From CAVRTM01 sp963724015 (GTDB lineage Bacteria > Actinomycetota > Actinomycetes > Actinomycetales > Dermatophilaceae), in assembly GCA_963724015.1 (NCBI GenBank), contig CAVRTM010000001.1:186001-250000 (forward strand): a stretch of 64,000 nucleotides of DNA, in the 5' to 3' direction. The notes beneath the pieces were generated by a model. It saw only the letters and a program-made list of their open reading frames with translations. It was not told where the DNA came from and did not search any database. Numbering within the stretch: the stretch's first letter is position 1; the number at the start of each line of letters is the position of its first letter. The position numbers were made by a program, and so were the translations under genes. Shown piece by piece: positions 42,282 through 51,376 of the stretch.

Positions 42282-43656
42282 TCAGGCCTGCGCGTCCTCT
42301 GCGTGGGCGGACAGGTCGGCGAACGCCTGCGGCGTGCGGGTGACGGCATACGTCGCGAAGTACATCTGGCGCACCGAGCCGTCCTCGCCGCGGACGACCT
42401 CGAGCAGCTCGCCGCGCTCGCGGCCCTGGACGGCCCGGAACCGGTCGGCCGCCTCGCGCTCGAAGCGTGTCTCCCCCAGCCCGCCGGCACCGGGCAGGCG
42501 GGCCCAGAGCTGGTTGTCGCGCACCTCCAGGACGAGCTCCTCACCTTCGGACCACCAGCTGCCCGAGGAGCTCGGCGAGGCCGGGCTGCGGCTGCGAGGG
42601 CGTCCACGGCTGCGCGAGGGCCGGCTCGGCGTCGAGCACCGCCGTCACCAGCTGCGTCGCGAGCGCGACGGTCTCGGCGCCGGCCGAGCTGTTGCTGAAC
42701 ACCACGGCTCCGACCCGGTCGGACCGGCGGACGCGCAGGCCGGCGAGGAAGCCCGGCATCGCGCCGCCGTGCCCGGCCAGGACCCGCTCCCCGACGCGCT
42801 GCAGGTCGAAGCCCAGCCCGTAGGCGCGGCCCCAGCCGTCGACGTCGGTCATGATCAGCGGCCGGCACATCTCCTCGACCGTGTCGGGGCTGAGCACCTC
42901 GGCCACCGGGTCGGCGACGAAGCTGGCGTAGCGTCCCAGGTCGGCGACGGTGCTCCAGAGGCCGCCGAGGGCGGAGGTGGCGCGCAGGTCGAACCGCGGC
43001 TCGAGGGTGACGGTGCCGGCGTGCGGGTGCACGAGGTAGCCCAGGGCCCGGGCGTCCTCATCGGGGGCCAGCCCGGTGTGCCGCATCTCCAGCGGGGCGA
43101 GGATCCGCTCGGTGACGGTCTCCTCCCAGCTGCGCTTCTCCAGCCGTTCGACGATCTGGCCGAGCAGCGCGTAGGCGAGGTTGGAGTAGTGGAAGGCGAA
43201 GTGCGGCGGCAGCACCCGCTCGGCGTCCTCGAGCTCGCGCAGCAGCCGCTCCTGGTCGGGCGCCTCGAGGTTCTCCCAGATGCGACCGACCGGCTCGCGC
43301 TGCAGGCCCGAGGCGTGCGCCAGCATCTGCCGGATCGTGACCGCGCCGTGCCGGGTGCCGGGCAGGTAGGCGTCGAGCCGGTCGTCCAGCGCCAGCCGGC
43401 CCTCGTCCCGCAGCGCCATGATGAGCACGGCGGTGAAGGTCTTGGTGATCGAGCCGATCATGTACTGCGTGTCGTCGCCGGGGGCCACGGCGCCCTCGAC
43501 CCGGGCGGACCCCACGTGGCCGGACCAGACCAGCCGCCCGTCGCGCACGACGCCGGCGCTGACGGCTGGCGAGCGCCAGTCCCGTTGGGCGGCGCGCAGC
43601 CGGCGTTCGAGCTCGCGGGCCACGCCGGCGGACAGGTCCTCGGGCACGGCGCTCAC
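42282..43656 (-). CDS. Beta-lactamase-like serine hydrolase (frameshifted as read)
   Basis: A class C beta-lactamase/EstB-like hydrolase with a C-terminal beta domain. The nucleophile motif SITK (GSITKTFTAVLIM), the YSNLAYALLGQIVE Tyr motif and HGGAMPGFLAGL are in the first 350 residues. A frame break near 42560 (GGGCAG-C-TGGTGG) splits off the last 90 residues: LVLEVRDNQLWARLPGAGGL and ERGELLEVVRGEDGSVRQMY. The second half alone looks like a separate 80-residue gene but is the same protein. GTG 43656 overlaps the upstream stop by 4 bp. Confidence 0.85.
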
Positions 43657-43868
43657 TCGGACGGCCGCAGGCTCATCGGCCCGTAGACCTCGGTGTCGCC
43701 CTCGAGGAGGGTGACCGCCTCGACGCCCTGCGCGGCGAGCCGGTGCCACTCCTCACCGAGCCAGCTCTCGGCCTCGCCCTGGGAGGGGAAGGCGGCGGCC
43801 GGCAGCTCACCGCCGCTCAGCGTCGCGCCGTCGGCGTCGAGGTAGGTCCAGGTCCAGGAAGCGCTCAT
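43653..43868 (-). CDS. Small conserved hypothetical protein
   Basis: A 71-residue acidic protein: MSASWTWTYLDADGATLSGG with a helix AFPSQGEAESWLGEEWHRLA and a beta hairpin VEAVTLLEGDTEVYG. I recall such short proteins encoded near serine hydrolases in actinobacteria but know no function. ATG 43868, no Shine-Dalgarno. The stop overlaps the serine hydrolase start (GTGA). It follows the CysG gene on the same strand, 24 bp away. Confidence 0.65.
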   Translation of the reverse strand: MSASWTWTYLDADGATLSGGELPAAAFPSQGEAESWLGEEWHRLAAQGVEAVTLLEGDTEVYGPMSLRPSE

Positions 43869-43892
43869 GGCGCCACTGTAGCCAGCGGCAGC

Positions 43893-45137
43893 TCAGCCGT
43901 CCGCGAAGCCGGCGACCGCCCCGATCACCGTCACCGCCGGCGACCGCAGGCCCGGCGGTGGGCCGGCGCTGACGACCAGGGCCAGGGTGCTGCGCACGAC
44001 CTGCTGGGTCGGCAGGCCGCCGTCCATGACGCAGGCGAGCGGGGTGTCCCCGTGGCGTCCGGCGTCCAGCAGCGCCCCGACGATGTGCGGCAGGGTCTCG
44101 ACGCCCATCAGCACCACGATCGTGGTGCCGCCCCGGGCGAGCGCGGCCCAGTCGACGGTGCTGCGAGGGTCATCGGGCGCGGCGTGCCCGGAGACCACGG
44201 TGAAGCCCTGCGAGAGGCCGCGGTGGGTGACCGGGATGCCGGCCAGCTCGGGTACGGCGACCGCGGAGGTGACACCGGGCACCACGGTGACGGGCACGTC
44301 GGCGTCCCGGCACGCCAGCACCTCCTCCATGCCGCGCCCGAACACGTACGGGTCACCACCCTTGAGCCGTACGACGACCAGCCCCCGGCGGGCGCGGTCC
44401 ACGAGCACGGCGTTGATCTCCTCCTGGGGGGTGGACCGCCCGCGCGGGATCTTGGAGACGTCGACGATCTCGATGCCCTCGCGCAGGCCGTCGAGGACCG
44501 CCAGCGGTGCCAGCCGGTCCACGACGACGACGTCGGCGTCGGCCAGGGCCTGGAAGCCGCGCAGGGTCAGCAGCCCGGGGTCTCCCGGGCCTCCGCCGAC
44601 GAGGACGACGCGGCCGCCGGTGCGGGCGGGGTCGGCGCGGAAGCCGGCGGGCTGCGCCTCCTCGCGCAGCAGCGCCTCCACGGCCGTCAGCGCGGCATCG
44701 CGGAGGGCGGCGGCCCGGCGCGGGTCCCGGTCCCCGTGCACGCTGACGGTGGCCGGGCCGCTGCGCCCGGTGGCGGGCATCCACGCCGAGGCGGTGCTGG
44801 CGTCGTCGGCGCGCAGGCAGAAGGTGCGCTGGGCATCGGCGTCGCGCAGGACCGCCTCGTTGACGTCCGGGTCCGCCGTGCACGCCATCGCCAGCCAGCA
44901 GCCGGCCAGGTCGCCCTCGGCGTACACGCGGGGCTGCCAGTCCAGGTGCCCTCGCTCGGCCAGGTCCTGCAGGGCGGGCACCACGGCCGGGGCGATGACC
45001 GTCACCACGGCGCGGGCGGACAGCAGCGCCCCCACCCGGCGCAGCGCGACGGGGCCTCCGCCGACGACGACCACGGGCCGCCCACCCAGGCGCAGGCCCA
45101 GCGGCAGCAGCGGCTCGGCGCGGTCCGCGCCGGTCAC
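43893..45137 (-). CDS. cobA: Uroporphyrinogen-III C-methyltransferase fused to Met8/CysG-like domain
   Basis: Makes precorrin-2 from uroporphyrinogen III, for siroheme or cobalamin. The N-terminal 150 residues are precorrin-2 dehydrogenase-like (PVVVVGGGPVALRRVGALL, CTADPDVNEAVLRDADAQRT). The C-terminal SUMT domain has VVLVGGGPGDPGLLTLRGFQ, RLKGGDPYVFGRGMEEV and GIPVTHRGLSQGFTVVSGHA. 414 residues, as in actinobacterial CysG-type fusions. The ferrochelatase part may be lacking. GTG 45137 overlaps the GNAT stop by 4 bp. The cobalamin operon begins 1.3 kb beyond. Confidence 0.92.
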   Translation of the reverse strand: MTGADRAEPLLPLGLRLGGRPVVVVGGGPVALRRVGALLSARAVVTVIAPAVVPALQDLAERGHLDWQPRVYAEGDLAGCWLAMACTADPDVNEAVLRDADAQRTFCLRADDASTASAWMPATGRSGPATVSVHGDRDPRRAAALRDAALTAVEALLREEAQPAGFRADPARTGGRVVLVGGGPGDPGLLTLRGFQALADADVVVVDRLAPLAVLDGLREGIEIVDVSKIPRGRSTPQEEINAVLVDRARRGLVVVRLKGGDPYVFGRGMEEVLACRDADVPVTVVPGVTSAVAVPELAGIPVTHRGLSQGFTVVSGHAAPDDPRSTVDWAALARGGTTIVVLMGVETLPHIVGALLDAGRHGDTPLACVMDGGLPTQQVVRSTLALVVSAGPPPGLRSPAVTVIGAVAGFADG

Positions 45138-45712
45138 CGGGCGCCCACGAGCCCGAGGTCCGGACGGGTGAGGGAGTAGACGACCAGGTCCACCCGGCCG
45201 TTGCGGACGTGCCCGGCGTTGCGCGCGACGCCCTCGCGGACGAAGCCGGCCTTCTCGGCCACCCGCTGCGAGGCCAGGTTGCCCGTCGCCGCGCGCAGCT
45301 CGACCCGCTCGAACCCCTGCTCCCGCAGCGCCCAGCTGCTGATGGCGAGGGTCGCGCTCGTGGCGACGCCGCAGCCACGGCCCCACGGGGCCACCCAGTA
45401 GCCCACCTCGGCGGTGCGGGCGGCCCAGTCGACCCGCTTGACGTCGATGCAGCCGACCAGCCGGCCCTCGCGCTCGATGGCGCGGATGATGCCGGCGCCG
45501 GAGTCCCGGGTCGTCGGGGCGAAGATGTCGATGAACCACCGGGCCTCAGGGCGCCCGTACGGGCGCGGCAGCGGCAGCCACCGGAGCGTCTCGGGGTCGT
45601 TGCAGGCGTCGGCCACCGGGTCGATGTCGGCCTCGGCGAGGGGGCGCAGCACGACGCCATCGCCGACGATGCGCTCGTCGGGCAGCGTCGGTCCGCCGTA
45701 GCCGGGAGTCAT
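45134..45712 (-). CDS. GNAT-family N-acetyltransferase
   Basis: A 192-residue RimJ/RimL-type acetyltransferase. VVLRPLAEADIDPVADACND, EVGYWVAPWGRGCGVATSAT (acetyl-CoA pyrophosphate loop) and NLASQRVAEKAGFVREGV are the usual segments in order. Probable targets are protein N-termini or small amines. ATG 45712. It overlaps the CysG-like gene by 4 bp. It is divergent from YjbQ by 45 bp. Confidence 0.88.
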   Translation of the reverse strand: MTPGYGGPTLPDERIVGDGVVLRPLAEADIDPVADACNDPETLRWLPLPRPYGRPEARWFIDIFAPTTRDSGAGIIRAIEREGRLVGCIDVKRVDWAARTAEVGYWVAPWGRGCGVATSATLAISSWALREQGFERVELRAATGNLASQRVAEKAGFVREGVARNAGHVRNGRVDLVVYSLTRPDLGLVGAR

Positions 45713-45757
45713 GGGGGACATTCTGCCCAGCGGGGCGGTGGCTGGCAGCATGGCGGC

Positions 45758-46162
45758 ATGCGATCCACCACCGTGTCGGTGCGCACCGGCGGCGCCGAGG
45801 TCGTGCGCGACCTCACCACCGAGTGCGCCTCCTTCGTCCGGGACAGCGGCGACGGCCTGCTGCACGTCTTCGTGCCGCACGCCACCGCCGGGCTCGCGAT
45901 CCTGGAGACCGGAGCCGGCAGCGACGACGACCTGCTGGCCGCGCTGGGCGACCTGCTGCCCGCCGACGACCGGTGGCGGCACCGGCACGGCAGCCGCGGC
46001 CACGGCCGCTCCCACGTGATGCCGGCGCTCGTCCCGCCGTACGCCAGCATCCCCGTCCTGGACGGCCGGCTCGCGCTCGGCACCTGGCAGAGCATCTGCC
46101 TGGTGGACCTCAACGTGGACAACGCCGAGCGGGACGTCCGGCTGTCCTTCCTGCCCGGCTGA
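45758..46162 (+). CDS. YjbQ-family protein
   Basis: A 134-residue beta-sandwich protein of the YjbQ/UPF0047 family. LHVFVPHATAGLAILETGAG, HRHGSRGHGRSHVMPALVPP and LGTWQSICLVDLNVDNAERD are its conserved segments; the histidines may bind a metal or phosphate. Some members have thiamine-phosphate synthase activity in vivo, which may be secondary. ATG 45758. The cobalamin riboswitch starts 40 bp after its stop, so it is probably not part of that operon. Confidence 0.92.
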   Translation: MRSTTVSVRTGGAEVVRDLTTECASFVRDSGDGLLHVFVPHATAGLAILETGAGSDDDLLAALGDLLPADDRWRHRHGSRGHGRSHVMPALVPPYASIPVLDGRLALGTWQSICLVDLNVDNAERDVRLSFLPG

Positions 46163-46204
46163 GCACCTCCGACGCGGCTTTGACACCTCCCCCGCCGCGT
46201 GACA

Positions 46205-46335
46205 CGGTTCGCGGTACCGAACGTCCGTGGTGAGGGGAAGCCGGTCCGAATCCGGCGCTGACCCGCAACCGTAGGTCGTCCGTGCCGGTGCCTGCCCGCG
46301 CCGGCCGGACGGCGAGCCGGAGCACCTGCCGCGGC
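46205..46335 (+). promoter_or_regulatory. Cobalamin (AdoCbl) riboswitch
   Basis: The B12 box AGCCGGAGCACCTGCC sits at 46315-46330, close to consensus. Upstream, GGGAAGCCGGTCCGAATCCG and GCTGACCCGCAACCGTAGGT match the conserved core of the class. It lies 114 bp before the start of the secreted protein gene and controls that operon, normally shutting it off when B12 is present. Confidence 0.9.
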
Positions 46336-46406
46336 CCATCGGCTCCAAATCAGTCGTCCGTCGTGGAATACGGACCGGAGCTCGAGCCCGCCGGCACCCT
46401 CCCCGT

Positions 46407-46431
46407 GGTCCGGCGACCTCCGCGCCGGACC
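46407..46431 (+). promoter_or_regulatory. Candidate expression-platform hairpin
   Basis: GGTCCGGCG (46407-46415), loop ACCTCCG, CGCCGGACC (46423-46431). The loop carries CCTCC, which is complementary to an RBS. The RBS AGGAAAGGG follows at 46435-46443, just before ATG 46449. It may gate translation or act as a terminator. Confidence 0.5.
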
Positions 46432-46448
46432 GCCAGGAAAGGGTCCGC

Positions 46449-47237
46449 ATGTCACTCCCCCGCGCTGCCTCGCACCGCACCGCCCGACCCAACGCCGTGC
46501 GCGCGCTGGTGCTGCTGGCCCTGGCCACGCTCCTCGGTGTCGCGCTGCCCTCGCTGCTGGCGCCGGCCGGCACGGCCTCCGCCGCGTCCTACCGCTTCTG
46601 GGGCTACTACCAGCTCACCGGCAGCACCTGGGCGTTCGCGACCAAGGGCCCGGCCGACACCACACCCAAGGACGGTGCCGTCGAGGGCTGGCGCTTCGCC
46701 GTCGGCGACGAGAGCACCCCGCGCTTCCCGCGGGCCACCCCCACCTTCCCGGACATCTGCGGCGCCACCCCCGCCAAGGCCGGGTCCAAGCGCGTCGGCG
46801 TCGTGATCGACGCCGGGCGGCCGGCCGACGCGGAGAAGGGCGCCACCCCGCCCTCGCCGGTCGCGCAGTGCGCCGTCGTGGACGCCAGGGCCTCCGGGGC
46901 CGAGGTGCTGTCGGCCGTCGCGTCGGTCCGGGCGGACAAGGGCCTGACCTGCGCCATCAACGGCTACCCGGCCACCGGCTGCGGCGGCGAGGTCAAGCAG
47001 GTGCCGGCCGCCGCCAAGGCCGCCGACACCCCCGTCGCCATCCCGGTCCGGGGCAGCGCCTCCGCCTCGCCGTCGCCCTCGCCGCGCTCGCCGTCGGCGG
47101 CCGGCGACGCCGTCGCGGCCGGGAGCTCGCCGGAGCAGGGCTCCGGCGTCTCGACCGGGACCTGGGTCGGGATCGTCGTCGTCCTCGCGGTGCTGGCGCT
47201 CGTGGCGGTCGCCGCGCTGCGCCGCCGCCGGGCCTGA
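46449..47237 (+). CDS. Riboswitch-controlled secreted, membrane-anchored protein
   Basis: A 262-residue exported protein. The signal LVLLALATLLGVALPSLLAP ends near AGTASA, and mature protein begins ASYRFWGYYQLTGSTWAFAT. The domain has four Cys in ICG, QCAV, LTCAIN and TGCGGE (enough for two disulfides). A Ser/Pro-rich stalk (SASASPSPSPRSPSAAG) is followed by a C-terminal helix WVGIVVVLAVLALVAVAALR and a basic tail, so it is anchored. It is the first gene after the B12 riboswitch and is followed by the ECF transporter; a surface corrinoid- or cobalt-binding role is inferred. No homologous function is known to me. Confidence 0.8.
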   Translation: MSLPRAASHRTARPNAVRALVLLALATLLGVALPSLLAPAGTASAASYRFWGYYQLTGSTWAFATKGPADTTPKDGAVEGWRFAVGDESTPRFPRATPTFPDICGATPAKAGSKRVGVVIDAGRPADAEKGATPPSPVAQCAVVDARASGAEVLSAVASVRADKGLTCAINGYPATGCGGEVKQVPAAAKAADTPVAIPVRGSASASPSPSPRSPSAAGDAVAAGSSPEQGSGVSTGTWVGIVVVLAVLALVAVAALRRRRA

Positions 47238-47256
47238 GCGCCTCCTCCTCCTGCCC

Positions 47257-48382
47257 ATGCGCCGCCACGGCACCCTCTCCCCCCTTCCCCGGCTGCTGCA
47301 CCCGGCAGCCTGGTGGCTGTGGGGGCTCGGCCTGGCGACGGCGGCCTCCCGCACGACCAACCCGTTCCTGCTGCTGCTGGTCGTCGCGGTCGCCGGGTGG
47401 GTCGTGCTGGAGCGCCGGGAGGTCGGCGCGACCGACGTGTTCTCGGCCTTCCTGGTGATCGGCCTGGTCGCCATCGGCCTGCGGGTCCTGACCGCGGGCC
47501 TGCTCGGCGGCGGGGTGACCGGGCGCGTGGTGCTGGTGCGGCTGCCCGAGGTGCCGCTGCCCGCATGGACCGCAGGGGTGCGCCTCGGCGGCCCGGTGAC
47601 CCTCGAGGGCCTGCTCGCGGCCGCGTACGACGGGCTGCGGCTCGCCGCCATCCTGGCCTGCCTGGGCGCCGCGAACGCGCTCGCCAGCCCGCGCCGGTTG
47701 CTGCGCTACGTGCCCGCCACGCTGTACGACGTGGGCACGGCCGTCGTCGTGGCGCTCACCTACGCCCCGCAGATGGTGCAGGACGCCGGCCGGGTCCGGG
47801 CAGCCCGGCGGCTGCGCGGGCACTCGACCCGCGGCCTGCGCTCGATCGCGCGGCTGGCCGTGCCGGTGATGGCGGGGGCGCTGGACCGTTCGCTGGACCT
47901 GGCCGCCTCGATGGAGTCGCGCGGGTACGGTCGGGCCGTGCACCGCACCGACGCGTCCCGGCGGGGCGCCAGCGCGATGACGCTGGGAGGGCTGCTCGGC
48001 ATCCTCGTCGGGCTCTACGGGCTGCTGGACGCCTCCACCCCGCCGCTGCTCGGCCTGCCGCTGGTCCTGGCCGGCGCCGTGCTGGCCGGCCTGGCGCTGC
48101 TCGTCGGGCGCCCGGCGCGAGACCCGGTCGCGCTACCGCCGCGACCCGTGGGCGCCGCCGGAGTGGCTGGTGTCGTTCGCCGGCCTGCTGCCGGCGGTGG
48201 TGCTGGTGATCGCGACCCAGCAGGCGTGGGAGGGCATCACCCCGGTCCAGGTGCCCGCCGCGATCCCGGCCCTGCCGCTGCCAGCCGTCCTCGCCATCGG
48301 GTGCGCCGCACTCGCCGGTGTCGTGGCGCCGGTCCCGCCGCAGCGGGCGCTCCTGCAGGCCGGCGCGGGGAGGACCTCATGA
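47257..48382 (+). CDS. ECF transporter T component, CbiQ-like (frameshifted as read)
   Basis: The membrane coupling subunit that links ATPases to the S component. From ATG 47257 it has an N-terminal hydrophobic part, and then the coupling helices ALTYAPQMVQDAGRVRAARR and AASMESRGYGRA (the ARG motif). The frame shifts near 48110 (GGGCGCC-C-GG); the rest reads RYRRDPWAPPEWLVSFAGLL and ends LLQAGAGRTS at 48382. One extra C explains it. The TGA overlaps cbiO by 4 bp. The pairing with a single fused ATPase is typical of actinobacterial CbiQ. Confidence 0.85.
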
Positions 48383-49991
48383 TCGAGTTCCACGACGTCA
48401 GCATCCGGTTCGAGGGCGACGACCGCGACCGCCTGTCGCACGTCGACTTCACCGTCCCCGAGGGCGAGCTGGTCCTGGTCGTCGGCCCCACCGGCAGCGG
48501 GAAGTCCACGCTGCTGCGGTGCATCAACGGACTGGTGCCGCACTTCTCCGGTGGCCGGCTGAGCGGCTCGGTCGTGGTCGCCGGGAGGGACACCCGCACG
48601 CACCGCCCCCGCGACCTCGCCGACCTCGTCGGTGTCGTCGTGCAGGACCCGGTCGCCTCCTTCGTCACCGACACCGTCGAGGAGGAGATCGCCTACGGGA
48701 TGGAGGCGATGGGGGTCGAAGCCACCGCCATGCGACGCCGGGTCGAGGAGACCCTCGACCTGCTCGGCCTGGCCGGTCTGCGCGGCCGCTCCCTGCAGGA
48801 CCTCTCCGGCGGCCAGCAGCAGCGGGTGGCGATCGCGGCGGTGCTGGCCGCCGGTCCCCGCATCCTCGTGCTCGACGAGCCGACGTCGGCCCTGGACCCG
48901 GTGGCGGCCGAGGACGTCCTCGCCGCGCTGCACCGGCTGGTGCACGACCTCGGCATCACGGTCGTCCTGGCCGAGCACCGGCTCGAACGCGTCATCCACC
49001 ACGCCGACCGGGTGGTGCTGGTCAGCGACGGCCGCACGTCGCCGCTGCTCGAGCCGGCCGAGGCGATGCGCACCTCCCCGGTCTTCCCCCCGGTCATCGG
49101 CCTGGGTCGGGCCACCGGCTGGACGCCGCTGCCGCTGTCGGTGCGGGACGCCCGCCGCCGCGCCGTCGGGCTGCGGACGGCGCTCGCCGCCCGCGTCCTG
49201 CCGACCCGCGCCCGGAGCTCCGGGCCGGCGACGTGTCGGCGCGCGTGCGGCAGCTCGTCGTGCGACGCGGACCGGTCACCGCCCTGCGCGGCGTCGACCT
49301 CGACCTGGTCCGCGGCAGCGTGACCGCGGTGATGGGGCGCAACGGGGCGGGCAAGTCGACCCTCCTGGCCACGCTGGCCGGGTCGCTGCGCCCGTCCTCC
49401 GGCCAGGTGCACGTCTCCGGCCGCGTCCCGGGCGACCTGCCGCCGGCCGAGCTCGTCCGGCTCGTCGGGCTGGTCCCCCAGGACCCCTCCGTGCTGCTGT
49501 ACGCCGAGTCGGTGGCCGCCGAGTGCCGGGACGCGGACGCCGACTTCGCGGTCGCGACCGGCACCACCCGCGGGCTGCTGAACCGGGTGGCCGGGCCGGT
49601 CGAGGAGCACCTGCACCCGCGCGACCTGTCCGAGGGGCAGCGCTTGTCCCTCGCGCTGGCCGTCGTCCTGGCCGGAGCACCCGGCCTGCTGCTGCTCGAC
49701 GAGCCGACCCGCGGCCTGGACTACCGGGCCAAGGAGCGGCTGGTGCGGATCCTGCGCGAGCTGGCCGCCTCCGGCTCCACGGTGGTCCTCGCGACGCACG
49801 ACGTCGAGCTGGCCGCCGAGGTGGCCGAGCGCGTGGTCGTCCTCGCCGACGGTGAGGTGGTCGCCGACGGACCCGTCCACGAGGTGCTCGCCGGCTCCCC
49901 GGCGTTCGCGCCGCAGGTCGCCAAGATCGTCCACCCGCTGCCCTTCCTCACGGTCGCCGAGGTCACCGCGGCCCTGGAGCCGGCGTCGTGA
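48379..49991 (+). CDS. Fused double ABC ATPase of an ECF transporter (frameshifted as read)
   Basis: Two ABC ATPase domains in one chain. The first has the Walker A VVGPTGSGKSTLLRCINGLV, LSGGQQQRVAIAAVLAAGPR (signature), and LVLDEPTSALDPV. The second has VMGRNGAGKSTLLATLAGSL and LSEGQRLSLALAVVLAGAPG, with LLLLDEPTRGLDYRAKERLV. A one-base deletion near 49205 (a C-run) separates the two, at LPTR. Each ATPase is complete after correction, giving 537 residues. ATG 48379 overlaps cbiQ, and the stop overlaps the S component. It is the ECF A/A' pair for the T protein before it. Confidence 0.88.
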
Positions 49992-50826
49992 GCCGGGCGC
50001 TGCCGGGGTCGCGGGCGCTGCTGCACGCGGGTGGACCCGCTGCGGACCCGATGGCAGGCGGTGATCGCACTGGCCCTGGTCACGGTCGTCGGGGTGGTCG
50101 CCTTCGGCTGGCCGTTCCTCGCCAGCCCCGAGGTCGGCCTGGCCCACGGCCACGACGCGCCGTGGCTGTTCGCGCTGCTGACCGGGCTGCTCGCGCTGGT
50201 GACGCTCGCCGAGGTGGCCGCCGGCGGCCTGGACGCCAAGACCATCGCGGTGCTCGGCGTCCTCGCGGCCATGGGGGGCGCGCTGCGGGTCCTCAGCGCC
50301 GGGACGGCCGGGCTCGAGCCGATGTTCTTCCTCCTCGTGCTGGCCGGCCGGGTGCTGGGCCGCGGCATGGGCTTCGTCCTCGGGGCGCTGGCCATCGTCA
50401 CCGGCGCCTTCCTCACCGGCGGGGTCGGCCCGTGGACGCCGTTCCAGATGATCACGGCCGGCTGGGTCGGGATGGGTGCGGCGATGCTGCCCCGTGCCTC
50501 CGGCCGGGTGGAGCGGGCGATGCTGGCGGCGTACGGGCTGGTCGCCGGGCTGGTCTACGGCGCCGTGATGAACCTGTGGTTCTGGCCGTTCATGGGCGCC
50601 ACGGCGCCGGCCGGCGCGGGCTTCGTGCCCGGCGCCACGGTCGGCACCAACCTCGGGACACTACGGCGTCTTCTACCTCGCGACGTCCCTCGGCTGGGAC
50701 CTGCCGCGGGGCGTGCTCACCGCGGCGCTGGTCTTCCTGGCCGGGGGGCCGGTGCTGTCGACGCTGCGGCGAGCGGTGCGGCGGGCGGCGTTCGACGCGC
50801 CGGTCCGGTTCGAGGAGCGCCCGTGA
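49988..50826 (+). CDS. ECF transporter S component (frameshifted as read)
   Basis: The substrate-binding membrane subunit. From GTG 49988, VSRALPGSRALL, the frame shifts near 50030, then VDPLRTRWQAVIALALVTVV begins a six-helix protein: FGWPFLASPEVGLAHGHDAP, RVLGRGMGFVLGALAIVTGA and GWVGMGAAMLPRASGRVERA. A second break near 50655 gives HYGVFYLATSLGWDLPRGVL and RFEERP. Each is one extra base. It could bind cobalamin, another corrinoid or cobalt ion; the riboswitch favours B12-related substrates. It overlaps cbiO and cobU by 4 bp each. Confidence 0.8.
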
Positions 50827-51375
50827 CGAGCACGCTGGTCCTCGGCGGCGCCCGCAGCGGCAAGAGCCGCTACGCCGAGCAGCTGCTGCGCAGCCGCGAG
50901 GGCGTCGTGTACGCCGCCCCCGGCCCGGTGCCGGACGGCGACGACCTCGAGTGGGCCGAGCGGGTGGCGGCACACCGCTCCCGGCGCCCCGGCTCGTGGC
51001 GGACGGTCGAGACCGACGACCTCGCCGGCGTCCTGCGCGCCGCCACGGGGCCCGTCCTCGTCGACTGCCTGGCGACCTGGCTCACCGCCGTCATCGACGC
51101 GGATCGACGCCTGGGACGACCGCGAGCGAGCCTCGGCCTGCATCGGCGCCCGCACCCGCGAGCTGCTCGACGCGTGGAGCGGGGCGACGGTGGACGTCGT
51201 CGCCGTCACGAACGAGGTCGGCATGGCGGTGGTGCCGGCCACGGCGTCCGGACGGTTGTTCCGCGACGAGCTGGGACGGCTCAACGCCGCGGTCAGCGCC
51301 GCGAGCGACCGCGTCGTGCTGGTGGTCGCCGGCCGGGTGCTCGACCTGTCCGGCTGTCCCGTCGTGGAGCCCTGA
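50823..51375 (+). CDS. cobU: Adenosylcobinamide kinase / guanylyltransferase (frameshifted as read)
   Basis: Phosphorylates adenosylcobinamide and transfers GMP to it. The P-loop TLVLGGARSGKSRYAEQLL is at the N-terminus; WAERVAAHRSRRPGSWRTVE follows, with the His that takes GMP, and then VLVDCLATWLT. After a one-base break near 51100, DVVAVTNEVGMAVVPATASG and FRDELGRLNAAVSAASDRVV complete the RecA-like fold. About 183 residues after correction. GTG 50823 overlaps the S component. cobS follows at 51377. Confidence 0.9.
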
Positions 51376-51376
51376 G

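Noticed and set aside
42282..42524. Separate 80-residue gene
   Set aside because: It continues the serine hydrolase C-terminal domain in another frame after one extra base, so it is not a gene of its own.
46205..46335. tRNA-like or T-box leader
   Set aside because: The B12 box and conserved cobalamin core are present; there is no T-box sequence or cloverleaf.
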